A DNA stretch of 5,151 nucleotides, taken from NCBI GenBank assembly GCA_028277025.1, contig JAPYVG010000112.1, positions 1-5,151 on the forward strand, written 5' to 3'. Shown here in pieces: positions 1 to 5,151 of the stretch. Position 1 is the first letter of the stretch. Each line of letters starts with the position of its first letter. A program made the translations under genes and the position numbers. Under the pieces are notes generated by a model. That model saw only the letters and a program-made list of their open reading frames with translations, did not search any database and was not told where the DNA came from. This DNA comes from Sulfolobaceae archaeon (GTDB lineage Archaea; Thermoproteota; Thermoprotei_A; Sulfolobales; Sulfolobaceae).

Positions 1-599
1 TTTGGGGTGTAAAGGTTAGGAAGAATGTTGATAACCACCTAGTTATTGTGATTGTCAGTATTCCAAGGGAAGTGGAAGTCCGTTGATGCAAGTATTTTAA
101 GCCCTTGTTCTGCGTAATCCCTCTCGTGGAACTTTTCGTGTTCTATGTTTAACCATGTGAAGGCGTTGTATGCAATTGCCCCATCGTGCAAGTAACTTAT
201 CCACCCTCACTTTCTCCTTACTACTTCCTCAGCCCATTCATATTTGCCAGAACTACCAAGACGTGTACCCCGCTCCTAACACTAGTAAGAAGAAAGGTAC
301 CCTTAGTTTTTACATCCCTAACAATCCACACGTAACTGACCATTAATTAGCCTCACCTTAGTCTCATCAATAGCGTAAACAATACTCAATGGCACAGCAT
401 ACCTCACGTAACTCAACCTCTTATGATAGTAAAGCAGAGTGGAATGGGGTAAAACTACCCTCCAGGAAGATAATCAAGAAACTGGTTAGCCAATGCATAG
501 GCTAAGGTATCCCTAGAGTAAAACCTAGGGCTAAGGTTAATATACTCAATTAAATTAGTATAATTTGGGTGAGCACGGGAACCTTCCATCTGTTTCCAT
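1..599 (-). pseudogene. IS6-like DDE transposase, multiply frameshifted
   Basis: An intact enzyme would be a DDE recombinase that cuts and joins the ends of its element. Reading the minus strand from ATG at 599 gives METDGRFPCSP, then after a shift NLIEYINLSPRFYSRDTLAYA. After further shifts come VLPHSTLLYYHKRLSYVRYA, VYAIDETKVR (first catalytic Asp, codon 368-366), VWIVRDVKTKGTFLLTSVRS, YLHDGAIAYNAF (second Asp, 185-183), ERDYAEQGLK (catalytic Glu, 110-108), DFHFPWNTDN and TRWLSTFFLT. The segments come in the right order and spacing for an IS6-type transposase of a little over 200 residues. At least four shifts and several in-frame stops mean it cannot be made as one protein. The start is supported by a strong ribosome binding site. 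The gene could be mobilised only in trans. Confidence 0.8.
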
Positions 600-630
600 G
601 TGCTCACCTCCAATTAATTCCCGTGCTCAC
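569..630. repeat. Perfect 13-bp inverted repeat flanking the transposase start
   Basis: GTGAGCACGGGAA at 569-581 is exactly complementary, in reverse, to TTCCCGTGCTCAC at 618-630, with 36 bases between. A third copy of the core, GTGCTCAC, lies at 600-607 and pairs with 569-576 (extended to 9 bp as 568-576 with 600-608). The outer arm is the likely terminal repeat of the insertion sequence. The inner arm lies inside the coding sequence, as the codons for F-P-C-S-P. The enclosed bases include the Shine-Dalgarno site and ATG of the transposase, so folding of the transcript would hide the start. The repeat is seen directly; the regulatory role is inference. Confidence 0.75.
605..611 (-). promoter_or_regulatory. 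Shine-Dalgarno site of the transposase remnant
   Basis: On the minus strand GGAGGTG ends six bases before the ATG at 599 (intervening bases AGCAC, with the G of GTGAGCAC shared). This is a near-perfect complement to the archaeal 16S rRNA 3' end and fixes the transposase start. It also overlaps the second copy of GTGAGCAC (607-600), so the binding site sits inside a repeated motif that could be sequestered in a hairpin. Confidence 0.6.
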
Positions 631-631
631 A

Positions 632-1036
632 CTAAAAAAGTATTACCATCAACGTTCTTTTAATAAAGCACAAACAATTCAAATAATTCATTTTAAATTA
701 ACAAAATTGTTGTCCACACTCACGTTCCTCTTCAGAATTTTGAAGGCCTAAGGTAACGGCTCTACAGCTACTACTTCCTTAACTTTCCTAGCAATTTTCA
801 CTGTAAAATCGCCTATAAAAGCTCCGCATTTAGTACAGTGTCTTCTTTCTGAAACTTAAGAAATCGTACTCACCTTCTATGAACGTTGAGTAATAAACGT
901 AATTGTATTCTATAGGTATCTCTATACCTATACCTCCGTAACGGAATAAGTTCACAGTATAATATAGGAAAAAGAAAGTATTAAGCCTAAAGCTGTGATA
1001 GAAATTAATTATACAAAATTTTAATATCTTGGCAGT
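632..1036 (-). pseudogene. FkbM-type SAM-dependent methyltransferase, decayed fragment
   Basis: Intact relatives O-methylate sugars or other small molecules. The minus strand is open from 1036 and reads LFRYGGIGIEIPIEYNYVYY, then STFIEGEYDFL. After a shift comes KEDTVLNA (about 850-826), and after a one-base deletion GAFIGDFTVKIARKVKEVVA, VEPLP, a TAG stop (750-748), then AFKILKRNVSVDNN. The block KEDTVLNAGAFIGDF is the glycine-rich SAM-binding motif I of this family, and VEPLP-x-AF is the motif II region with its acidic residue. After about 690 the frame becomes unreadable, and at 631 the insertion sequence begins. The C-terminal half, with the KIDxEGxE motif, is absent and presumably lies beyond the element or is lost. 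No start codon is visible in the open frame. The order of insertion versus decay cannot be told from this window. Confidence 0.72.
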
Positions 1037-1212
1037 TTAATAGCGATAAATCCTTTTCTTCCCGCACTCTGCTTTAACAATCTTTCTCTTTAATTTTAAC
1101 GCTCGTTAACATGTGCTAAATACGGCCCTCGAATATGCTTTTTATTTAGTATTAACTCACAAGACGTGCATCTTAAAATTGTGTTGGTGCTATTAGAATC
1201 ATCCGATAGTAT
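1021..1212 (-). pseudogene. Possible decayed small protein with a CxxC pair, unrecognised
   Basis: One minus-strand frame is open from 1212 to 1099 and then continues past stops at 1098-1096 and 1092-1090 to a terminal stop at 1023-1021. It includes LRCTSCELILNKKHIRGPYL and, after the stops, AGRKGFIAIKLPRY. The C-x2-C pair followed by basic residues is reminiscent of half a zinc ribbon, but no second Cys pair follows in the same frame; an ECGK string occurs in another frame at about 1070-1055. No start codon or ribosome binding site is seen. It may be the tail of a lost gene or a chance open frame in AT-rich DNA. Confidence 0.2.
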
Positions 1213-1288
1213 TTACTAAGAGTCCTTAAACTAGGATTTAACGGTGAATCCTTAAGATAAAGCTATAAACTTTCTGAAAGCACTAGCG

Positions 1289-2056
1289 TTATAGGTAATA
1301 TCCTAAAGCAAACGGAATTCCCTTAACCAAAGTTACTGGTAGCAGTTTTACCTTCTCACTAAAAGTTAACCCCGGTCTAGTCTTCCTCTCATAAATAAAC
1401 CTCTCATACTCAGTCCCTCTCAATAATTTAGCGTTCTTACCATACTTATACCATTTCCTCATAAATCGCCAAAAGGAGTCGTCTTCCACGTGATAAACTG
1501 CATTAGGAATAAACTGAACTTTTCCTTCCTTGTACAGCTTCATAACGTTATAATAGATCACACTGTCCTCAAAGGCGTTAAGCCTGTCTTTCAAGTTTAA
1601 AGGTATCATTTCATAAGCCTTCAATAGAAGTTGCCTATCATACATTCTGGGGATTATACCACCGTTACCAACTGATAGATTCTCAGCCCACTTATTATGA
1701 GTTATTTCCCTATCCATGCTCATTAACTTGTGGACTACGCCTTTGCCAACAGTTATTTCCCCTAATGCTATAACTTTCTCTTCAAATCCCTTAAAGTTTT
1801 CAGAGAAGTACATGTCTGAATCAAGGTTAACTACGTAATCTCCGCTTGCAATTTTTGCTCCCTCAATCCTGGCTATTAACCTACTGCCTCTCACTTGAAG
1901 AACTCTTGCACCTTCATTTTCAGCAATTTCTACTGTTCTGTCCGTGGAAAAAGAGTCAACTACTATTACTTCGTCAGCCACCTTGAGAGAGGAACTGACT
2001 GCAAGTTTAATTGTCCTCTCGCTGTTAAGCGTCGGAATTACAACACTTATTTTCAT
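1289..2056 (-). CDS. Family 2 (GT-A fold) glycosyltransferase
   Basis: This gene probably transfers a sugar from a nucleotide- or dolichyl-phosphate-activated donor to a glycan or lipid at the cytoplasmic membrane face. The 255-residue product opens with the classic family 2 N-terminus MKISVVIPTLN. Next come VADEVIVVDSFSTDRT (26-41, the nucleotide-binding second strand with Asp34 and Asp39), GDYVVNLDSDMYF (72-84) with the metal-binding DSD at 79-81, and FEDS at 162-165 as candidate catalytic acidic residues. An aromatic and basic stretch (FWRFMRKWYKYGK, 195-207) and a short hydrophobic end (LPVTLVKGIPFALGYYL) suggest peripheral membrane contact; there is no long membrane anchor. The frame upstream stays open to 2194 but contains no ATG, GTG or TTG, and the canonical N-terminus supports the start at 2056. 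The gene is intact although its left neighbours are decayed and it lies apart from the plus-strand pair. Substrate cannot be assigned. Confidence 0.9.
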   Translation of the reverse strand: MKISVVIPTLNSERTIKLAVSSSLKVADEVIVVDSFSTDRTVEIAENEGARVLQVRGSRLIARIEGAKIASGDYVVNLDSDMYFSENFKGFEEKVIALGEITVGKGVVHKLMSMDREITHNKWAENLSVGNGGIIPRMYDRQLLLKAYEMIPLNLKDRLNAFEDSVIYYNVMKLYKEGKVQFIPNAVYHVEDDSFWRFMRKWYKYGKNAKLLRGTEYERFIYERKTRPGLTFSEKVKLLPVTLVKGIPFALGYYL

Positions 2057-2076
2057 CCTTACTAGCTTAGAGGGGC

Positions 2077-2084
2077 AATTTTTA
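2077..2084 (-). promoter_or_regulatory. Candidate TATA box of the family 2 glycosyltransferase
   Basis: On the minus strand TAAAAATT is centred about 24-25 bases before the ATG at 2056. No Shine-Dalgarno sequence precedes that ATG (the bases just before it are AAGCTAGTAAGG). This fits a leaderless archaeal transcript starting at or next to the start codon. AT-richness makes chance matches common. Confidence 0.4.
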
Positions 2085-2240
2085 GCTTTTACGAGAATAT
2101 TTAACGTAGTAAATTCGTCCCTTGGGGTTAAAGTTAAATTCTTCCTCTTTATTCTAACTATTCCATGATTACCTATTATATTATCAACAAGTTTTTATTG
2201 TGTTCGTTCAACTTTTTATTACCTCCCTTATCTTATCTAA

Positions 2241-2476
2241 TGTTCTTTCACTACCAAAAAGTACTCCTTTTCAAAGTCTTCTAATCATTTAATAGATCAA
2301 CTATTTAAATCGGAGGAATATAAAGCTGTCATTTTCGTTCAAAACCTACATTGGTTTCCGTCTGGGCTAATAAATACCTCACCTTCTTTATTACTTAATA
2401 CGACACGGTACGGTATCAAATCTATTATCGAGGAATTAAGTGCCAAAAGCTTAAAGGAATTAGGATTTAGGCCTTA
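2241..2476 (+). pseudogene. Start-less open frame, possible glycosyltransferase remnant
   Basis: This is a 77-codon run without a stop, and without a plausible start before KKYSFSKS. It contains EYKAVIFVQNLHWFPSGL, then NTSPSLLLNTTRYGIKSIIE, ELSAKSLKELGFRP and a TAA. A hydrophobic strand followed by an N-T-x-Y-G-I-K-S-I-x-E segment resembles the middle of GT4-type enzymes, where NSxYG(I) precedes the domain linker. The likeness is weak and the opposite strand also has short open stretches (YRVVLSNKEGEVFISPDG, about 2415-2360). I treat it as a tentative relic of an older copy of the neighbouring glycan genes; function is not established. Confidence 0.25.
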
Positions 2477-3110
2477 AGCTCTCAAGATTAAACTTAGTTT
2501 TATCCTTGACTTTTGTTGTAGTAGCCACAAACTGAAGTGTACTTTCTACCGAATAACGAGTGATATACCTTCATTAAGGGTTGTGTATAAAGAAAGTCCT
2601 AAATTCACTTCAACTCACTAAGTTAAGGATATCTTAAGACCGTAAAAGTTTAGAAAAAATAAGCTTAGTTGAGAATAAGTGGCTAAAAGCAAGAGGACTA
2701 AAATTCATATCTATTTGTGAGAAATTCTTGGCATCTTGATCTTACACGATTATTCTCACTCTATCAGCCTTATTTAGAAGCTCGGGAGTTCGGTTCATTA
2801 TTATTATTGGCCAATTCAACTTACTTATTTATCTGGTTTTAGATTGTATTTGCGTTAGTTCATTACTCAATCACTAAATAGCCCCCAACTTTGTAATTGG
2901 ATAATCACGGCAACGTATATCTAAGATTGCCTTCTTGTTTTACAATCCTAAACTTCTTCTTTTAGTCAGCAGTTATGAGATTTCTCGTTAAGTGTAGCCT
3001 TGAAGTCAAGGCAAAATCTAATAACCGCTGTTTTAGTCTTAATACTTTTAGTATATGTTAAACGACTTTAACCTAATATAATGCTACTCGTAGAACTACT
3101 ATATTGTGTC
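2477..3110. other. Long gene-free stretch, probable decayed DNA
   Basis: No frame carries a convincing gene. Short stop-free runs occur on both strands: plus about 2644-2739 with SLVENKWLKARGLKFISICE, and minus about 2863-2749 with WPIIIMNRTPELLNKADRVR. They overlap or abut each other with no start sites and no recognised motifs. No tRNA, tandem repeat, CRISPR-like array or strong hairpin was seen. Given decayed genes on both sides of the window, old pseudogene sequence is the most economical explanation, but the sequence alone does not prove it. Confidence 0.4.
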
Positions 3111-3122
3111 TTTTACCAGAAG

Positions 3123-3130
3123 TTTAATAA
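3123..3130 (+). promoter_or_regulatory. Candidate TATA box of the methyltransferase-GT4 gene pair
   Basis: TTTAATAA is centred 26-27 bases before the ATG at 3153, the spacing expected for an archaeal TATA box driving a leaderless transcript. The purine-rich AGAAG just upstream (3118-3122) could be part of the BRE. No Shine-Dalgarno sequence lies before the ATG (ATATTAGAGAAT), which supports leaderless expression of this first gene. Confidence 0.5.
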
Positions 3131-3152
3131 TTAAAAACTTATATTAGAGAAT

Positions 3153-3887
3153 ATGGAGTATATCCCGCCTAAACGACTACTTGAATTAATAAGAGAGTAT
3201 AGTATAACTTTTGCAAACTGGTATTCAGTAATGCTCGACATTTATTTTCATAAAGAGAAAATAAAATGTAAATTAAGAAATGGACAAGTCTTATATTTAA
3301 AACCTAATGAAGTAGTTTTGTTAGCCGGACTAAGGATCACTGAGCTTAATGAAGATAGTGTGAAATTTCAATTTAAAGGAAGGAAAATTTATCTGAAGGG
3401 TTGGAAATTAAGTGATCCGGGAGATTCATTCTCGGATTATTGGAGGATTAACGTTAAAGGTAAAAGAGTCTTAGATATAGGAGCAGGTATTGGTGATTCC
3501 TCAATTTACTTTTCTATTGCGGGTGCAAAGGAAGTAGTAGCAGTAGAGATAGATAAAAGAAAAGTTGAACTAATGAGAGATAACCTAAAAGTTAACGGAA
3601 TTAATAACGTTACCATAGTTGATAAAGGTGTTGGAGTGGAAGATAGTAATAATATTATAAGTTGGCCGAAATTGGTTTCTCTTTACGGGCCTTTTGATGT
3701 AGCTAAAATAGATTGCGATGGGTGTGAGAGAATAATTGCCCCTTATATTAAGGAAATTAGTGAACTGCTCATAGAATGGGATAATAATTATCAGGATATA
3801 ATAAGCAGCTTGAATAAAAACGGTTATAAAGTAAATGTTGAGCACACCCTAAAGAACTTAGGGTTTATATACGCAAAGAAGAAGTAA
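3153..3887 (+). CDS. FkbM-like SAM-dependent methyltransferase
   Basis: The 244-residue product probably methylates a hydroxyl on a sugar or other glycan component using S-adenosylmethionine. The N-terminal third (NWYSVMLDIYF, 22-32, then IKCKLRNGQVLYL, 37-49) resembles the accessory region of archaeal FkbM-type enzymes. The Rossmann core begins at GKRVLDIGAGIGDSSIYF (103-120, SAM motif I), followed by VVAVEID (128-134) with Glu132 placed to bind the ribose hydroxyls. FDVAKIDCDGCE (181-192) is the family's KIDxEGxE signature, but with Asp instead of the usual Glu and Cys instead of Ala. The final strands are ELLIEWD (204-210) and LGFIYAKKK. Length is normal for the family. The in-frame codon before TAT-ATG is preceded by a stop at 3144-3146 (TAG), so no earlier start exists. 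A GT4 gene follows after 6 bp, implying co-transcription and a shared glycan pathway. A second, decayed enzyme of the same class lies at 632-1036. Confidence 0.87.
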   Translation: MEYIPPKRLLELIREYSITFANWYSVMLDIYFHKEKIKCKLRNGQVLYLKPNEVVLLAGLRITELNEDSVKFQFKGRKIYLKGWKLSDPGDSFSDYWRINVKGKRVLDIGAGIGDSSIYFSIAGAKEVVAVEIDKRKVELMRDNLKVNGINNVTIVDKGVGVEDSNNIISWPKLVSLYGPFDVAKIDCDGCERIIAPYIKEISELLIEWDNNYQDIISSLNKNGYKVNVEHTLKNLGFIYAKKK

Positions 3888-3893
3888 ATCTCT

Positions 3894-4420
3894 GTGAAGA
3901 TCTTTTTACTTACCAGCCATCTTAAAGAAAGAGATGGAGCAAGCAGAGCAATAATAAACTTTGCCAAGGGAATAAAAAGGTTAAGTAACTACGAGCCTGT
4001 AATCGTTTCGTTATCAGTTTCGCTAGACATTAGCAAGTTAGGAAACATAGAAGTAGTCAATCTAGGTAAAAGTTTGGGAATATTTTCTAGTTTTAGAATT
4101 CTTCCAGGCTCTTCCTCTCCTCTAAGACCATTTAGAAAGTATATGTTAGAGGATGGAAAATTTATTGTTGCTACAGACGATCTAGTTCCCTCTAGTTCCC
4201 CTTTCAGAATTTAAAAACGATTTAGTCTATTAGAGTCAAGGTGTTTTAATTAGCGTATTCTTCTTGGACTAGCTCTGGTAATAAACTAGGATATCCAAGG
4301 TTTATACTAGGATAGGCAGAAGAAATATAAACCTCGGCCGTTCCAAAATGATAATACTCTCATAAACATAATTTTTAACCTCAGCAACGTGTACATACGG
4401 TAAATGTTCTATCCACGGGT
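3894..4420 (+). pseudogene. GT4-type glycosyltransferase, N-terminal half, frameshifted
   Basis: The gene starts with GTG six bases after the methyltransferase stop. It reads MKIFLLTSHLKERDGASRAI, then NFAKGIKRLSNYEPVIVSLS, a typical GT4 first strand with the substrate-side loop and helix. It continues with SLDISKLGNIEVVNLGKSLG and ends as KFIVATDDLVPSSSPFRI with a stop at 4212-4214, 106 codons in all, against roughly 350-400 for the family. The premature end follows an exact 10-bp tandem duplication (4181-4200). Deleting one copy gives DDLVPLSEFKNDLVY, then past a stop SQGVLISVFFLD, and further degraded pieces: RISKVYTRIGRRNINLGRSK (4288-4347), MIILS, and in a shifted frame FNLSNVYIR then MFYPRV. 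The last resembles the YPPV linker at the end of the GT4 N-domain, at about the expected distance from the start. No nucleotide-sugar-binding C-domain is visible. A truncated product could still be made but should be inactive. Confidence 0.7.
4181..4200 (+). repeat. Exact 10-bp tandem duplication inside the GT4 gene
   Basis: TCTAGTTCCC occurs twice head to tail. Ten is not a multiple of three, so the second copy shifts the frame and produces the run S-S-S-P-F-R-I before the stop at 4212-4214. With a single copy the original frame runs on as DDLVPLSEFKNDLVY. The repeat is read directly; that it arose as a slippage-type insertion is inference from the frame. Confidence 0.8.
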
Positions 4421-5151
4421 TTGTAAAAACGGAAATCCCATATGCTACGGTGAATAATTGTCAAGTTCTACGTTGATAGAGTTATTAACAACAGAAATTT
4501 CTTCCCTACTTTTAAGGATTGATAAAGCTTTATCAAATAAATTATTATAACATGAAGACGGTACTAAGACTATTTTAACTATTCCGAGCCCGTTGCTGAT
4601 AACGTGAATTTCATGGTTCACTAAGTTCATCCCTCCTAAGCTCCAGCTAACATTGTATACTGAATTACTGAACGATATGCTCAAACTATTTTCAGGATAT
4701 ATTTTAACGCTCCCGCTGACTTCCTCATTAAAAGTTGTTCTTACTGGTAAGATAAAGACGTAATATCGACCACCCTGTATTTTTAAGGTTAAATTTAAGG
4801 TATCCCGTTACCTTCACTTAATGCATCCATGATATCCGGTGGCCAAAAAGGTGAGACGTGAACCCAACCTTTAGTGTAATATTAATTAAAATATACATTA
4901 GATGCCGATATCACATAAGAGGAATTACTTATAAGCATAGGTATGAGGTTAACGGGAGAGAGATTATATCCTATGAATTCCTTAACGTAAGGTGAGATAG
5001 TCTGTAAATTATTAACATAATAAAAATGATAAATTAAGAAATGATATTGTAGGACTCTCTTGAAAACTCTATTAGAAAAATTAATAAGCACTTAATAAGC
5101 AACTTATTTAGAGAAACTTTTATGGCTAGTATTTGTGTTTATGGTACTGTT
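4310..5151 (-). pseudogene. Decayed membrane protein, C-terminal extracytoplasmic part
   Basis: The minus strand enters from the right edge, where ILAIKVSLNKLLIKCLLIFL (in a shifted frame, about 5130-5070) looks like a membrane segment. Next come VNNLQTISPYVKEFIGYNLS, IPMLISNSSYVISASNVYFN, a stop at 4884-4882, and, still in frame, YYTKGWVHVSPFWPPDIMDA and LSEGNGIP with a stop at 4804-4802. In a shifted frame open from 4807 to 4445 it continues NLTLKIQGGRYYVFILPVRT, GSVKIYPENSLSISFSNSVY, MNLVNHEIHVISNGLGIVKI and NNSINVELDNYSP. A further shift gives VAYGISVFTNPWIEHLPYVH and VYESIIILERPRFIFLLPIL. The strand-rich, Asn-X-Ser/Thr-rich sequence looks like a secreted beta domain of a large archaeal membrane protein, perhaps one involved in glycan transfer or export; I do not recognise the family. 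It runs convergently into the GT4 remnant. Confidence 0.5.

Larger units (their letters stand above)
1..631 (-). mobile_element. Decayed IS6-like insertion sequence, runs off the left edge
   Basis: The stretch reads on the minus strand as a broken DDE transposase (described separately), preceded by a short leader that starts with GTGAGCACGGGAA (630 down to 618). I take the boundary near 631 as the outer end of the element, because immediately beyond it (632 upward) the sequence reads as a different gene, an FkbM-type methyltransferase. The other end must lie left of position 1: the last transposase codons visible (TRWLSTFFLT, about 42-13) match the C-terminal part of IS6-type transposases, so probably fewer than about 150 bp are missing. 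Family assignment rests on the order of the catalytic motifs and the flavour of the protein; the exact element name is not claimed. Target-site duplications cannot be checked with one end missing. Confidence 0.72.

Noticed and set aside
501..536. Repeated GCTAAGG with an internal CCCTAG/CTAGGG palindrome, considered as a binding site
   Set aside because: It sits within transposase codons, the arms are only 6-7 bp, and no spacing or partner supports a regulatory role.
569..751. 60-codon plus-strand frame starting with GTG in the inverted repeat
   Set aside because: It lies opposite the transposase start and the methyltransferase relic, has no ribosome binding site and no recognisable features; both minus-strand readings carry family motifs.
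1233..1252. Short hairpin AGGATT/AATCCT after the glycosyltransferase, considered as a terminator
   Set aside because: The stem is only 6 bp, no T-rich run follows on the minus strand, and archaeal termination does not normally use such hairpins.
1944..2168. 74-codon plus-strand frame with hydrophobic stretches
   Set aside because: It is antisense to the N-terminus of the intact family 2 glycosyltransferase and its hydrophobicity comes from the complementary strand.
2877..2960. Minus-strand string KKAILDIRCRDYPITKLGAI, considered as a TusA-like sulfur carrier relic
   Set aside because: The resemblance is limited to about 15 residues, the frame is broken on both sides, and the CPxP-type motif with its cysteine is not at the expected place.
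2975..3061. Small plus-strand frame starting MRFLVKCSLEVK, considered as a small gene
   Set aside because: It has 28 codons, no ribosome binding site, no TATA box at suitable spacing and no recognised motif.
3585..3845. 86-codon minus-strand frame
   Set aside because: It is entirely antisense to the SAM-binding core of the intact methyltransferase, with low-complexity Ile/Tyr/Asn content.

Overview
The window is AT-rich. It shows archaeal features of the kind found in low-GC Sulfolobales: TATA-like boxes about 25 bp in front of start codons (leaderless arrangement), a GTG start on the second gene of a tight gene pair, and a decayed IS6-type transposase resembling crenarchaeal ones. The order is inferred from style and protein flavour; no rRNA or other marker gene is present to fix it.

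Layout. Positions 1-631 hold most of a decayed IS6-like insertion sequence on the minus strand. It abuts, and probably interrupts, a decayed FkbM-type methyltransferase (632-1036, minus). A weak cysteine-pair fragment lies at about 1021-1212 (minus). An intact family 2 glycosyltransferase occupies 1289-2056 (minus). About 1.1 kb without a convincing gene follows (2057-3152), with one open but start-less frame at 2241-2476 that may be a gene remnant. On the plus strand an intact FkbM-like methyltransferase (3153-3887) is followed after 6 bp by the N-terminal part of a GT4-type glycosyltransferase (from 3894). That gene is broken by an exact 10-bp tandem duplication at 4181-4200. From the right edge back to about 4310 the minus strand carries the decayed C-terminal, probably extracytoplasmic, part of a membrane protein.

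Taken together this looks like a degrading surface-glycan (S-layer N-glycan, glycolipid or exopolysaccharide) locus. Two glycosyltransferases, two sugar- or small-molecule-type O-methyltransferases and a membrane protein fragment lie together, but only one glycosyltransferase and one methyltransferase remain open. Several lesions can be read directly: a one-base deletion in a methyltransferase SAM motif, a sense-to-stop change two codons after its PLP motif, a 10-bp duplication in the GT4 gene, and multiple stops and shifts in the transposase. I see no CRISPR array, tRNA, rRNA or clear new defence or mobile system. The noteworthy content is the clustered decay and the details of the lesions.
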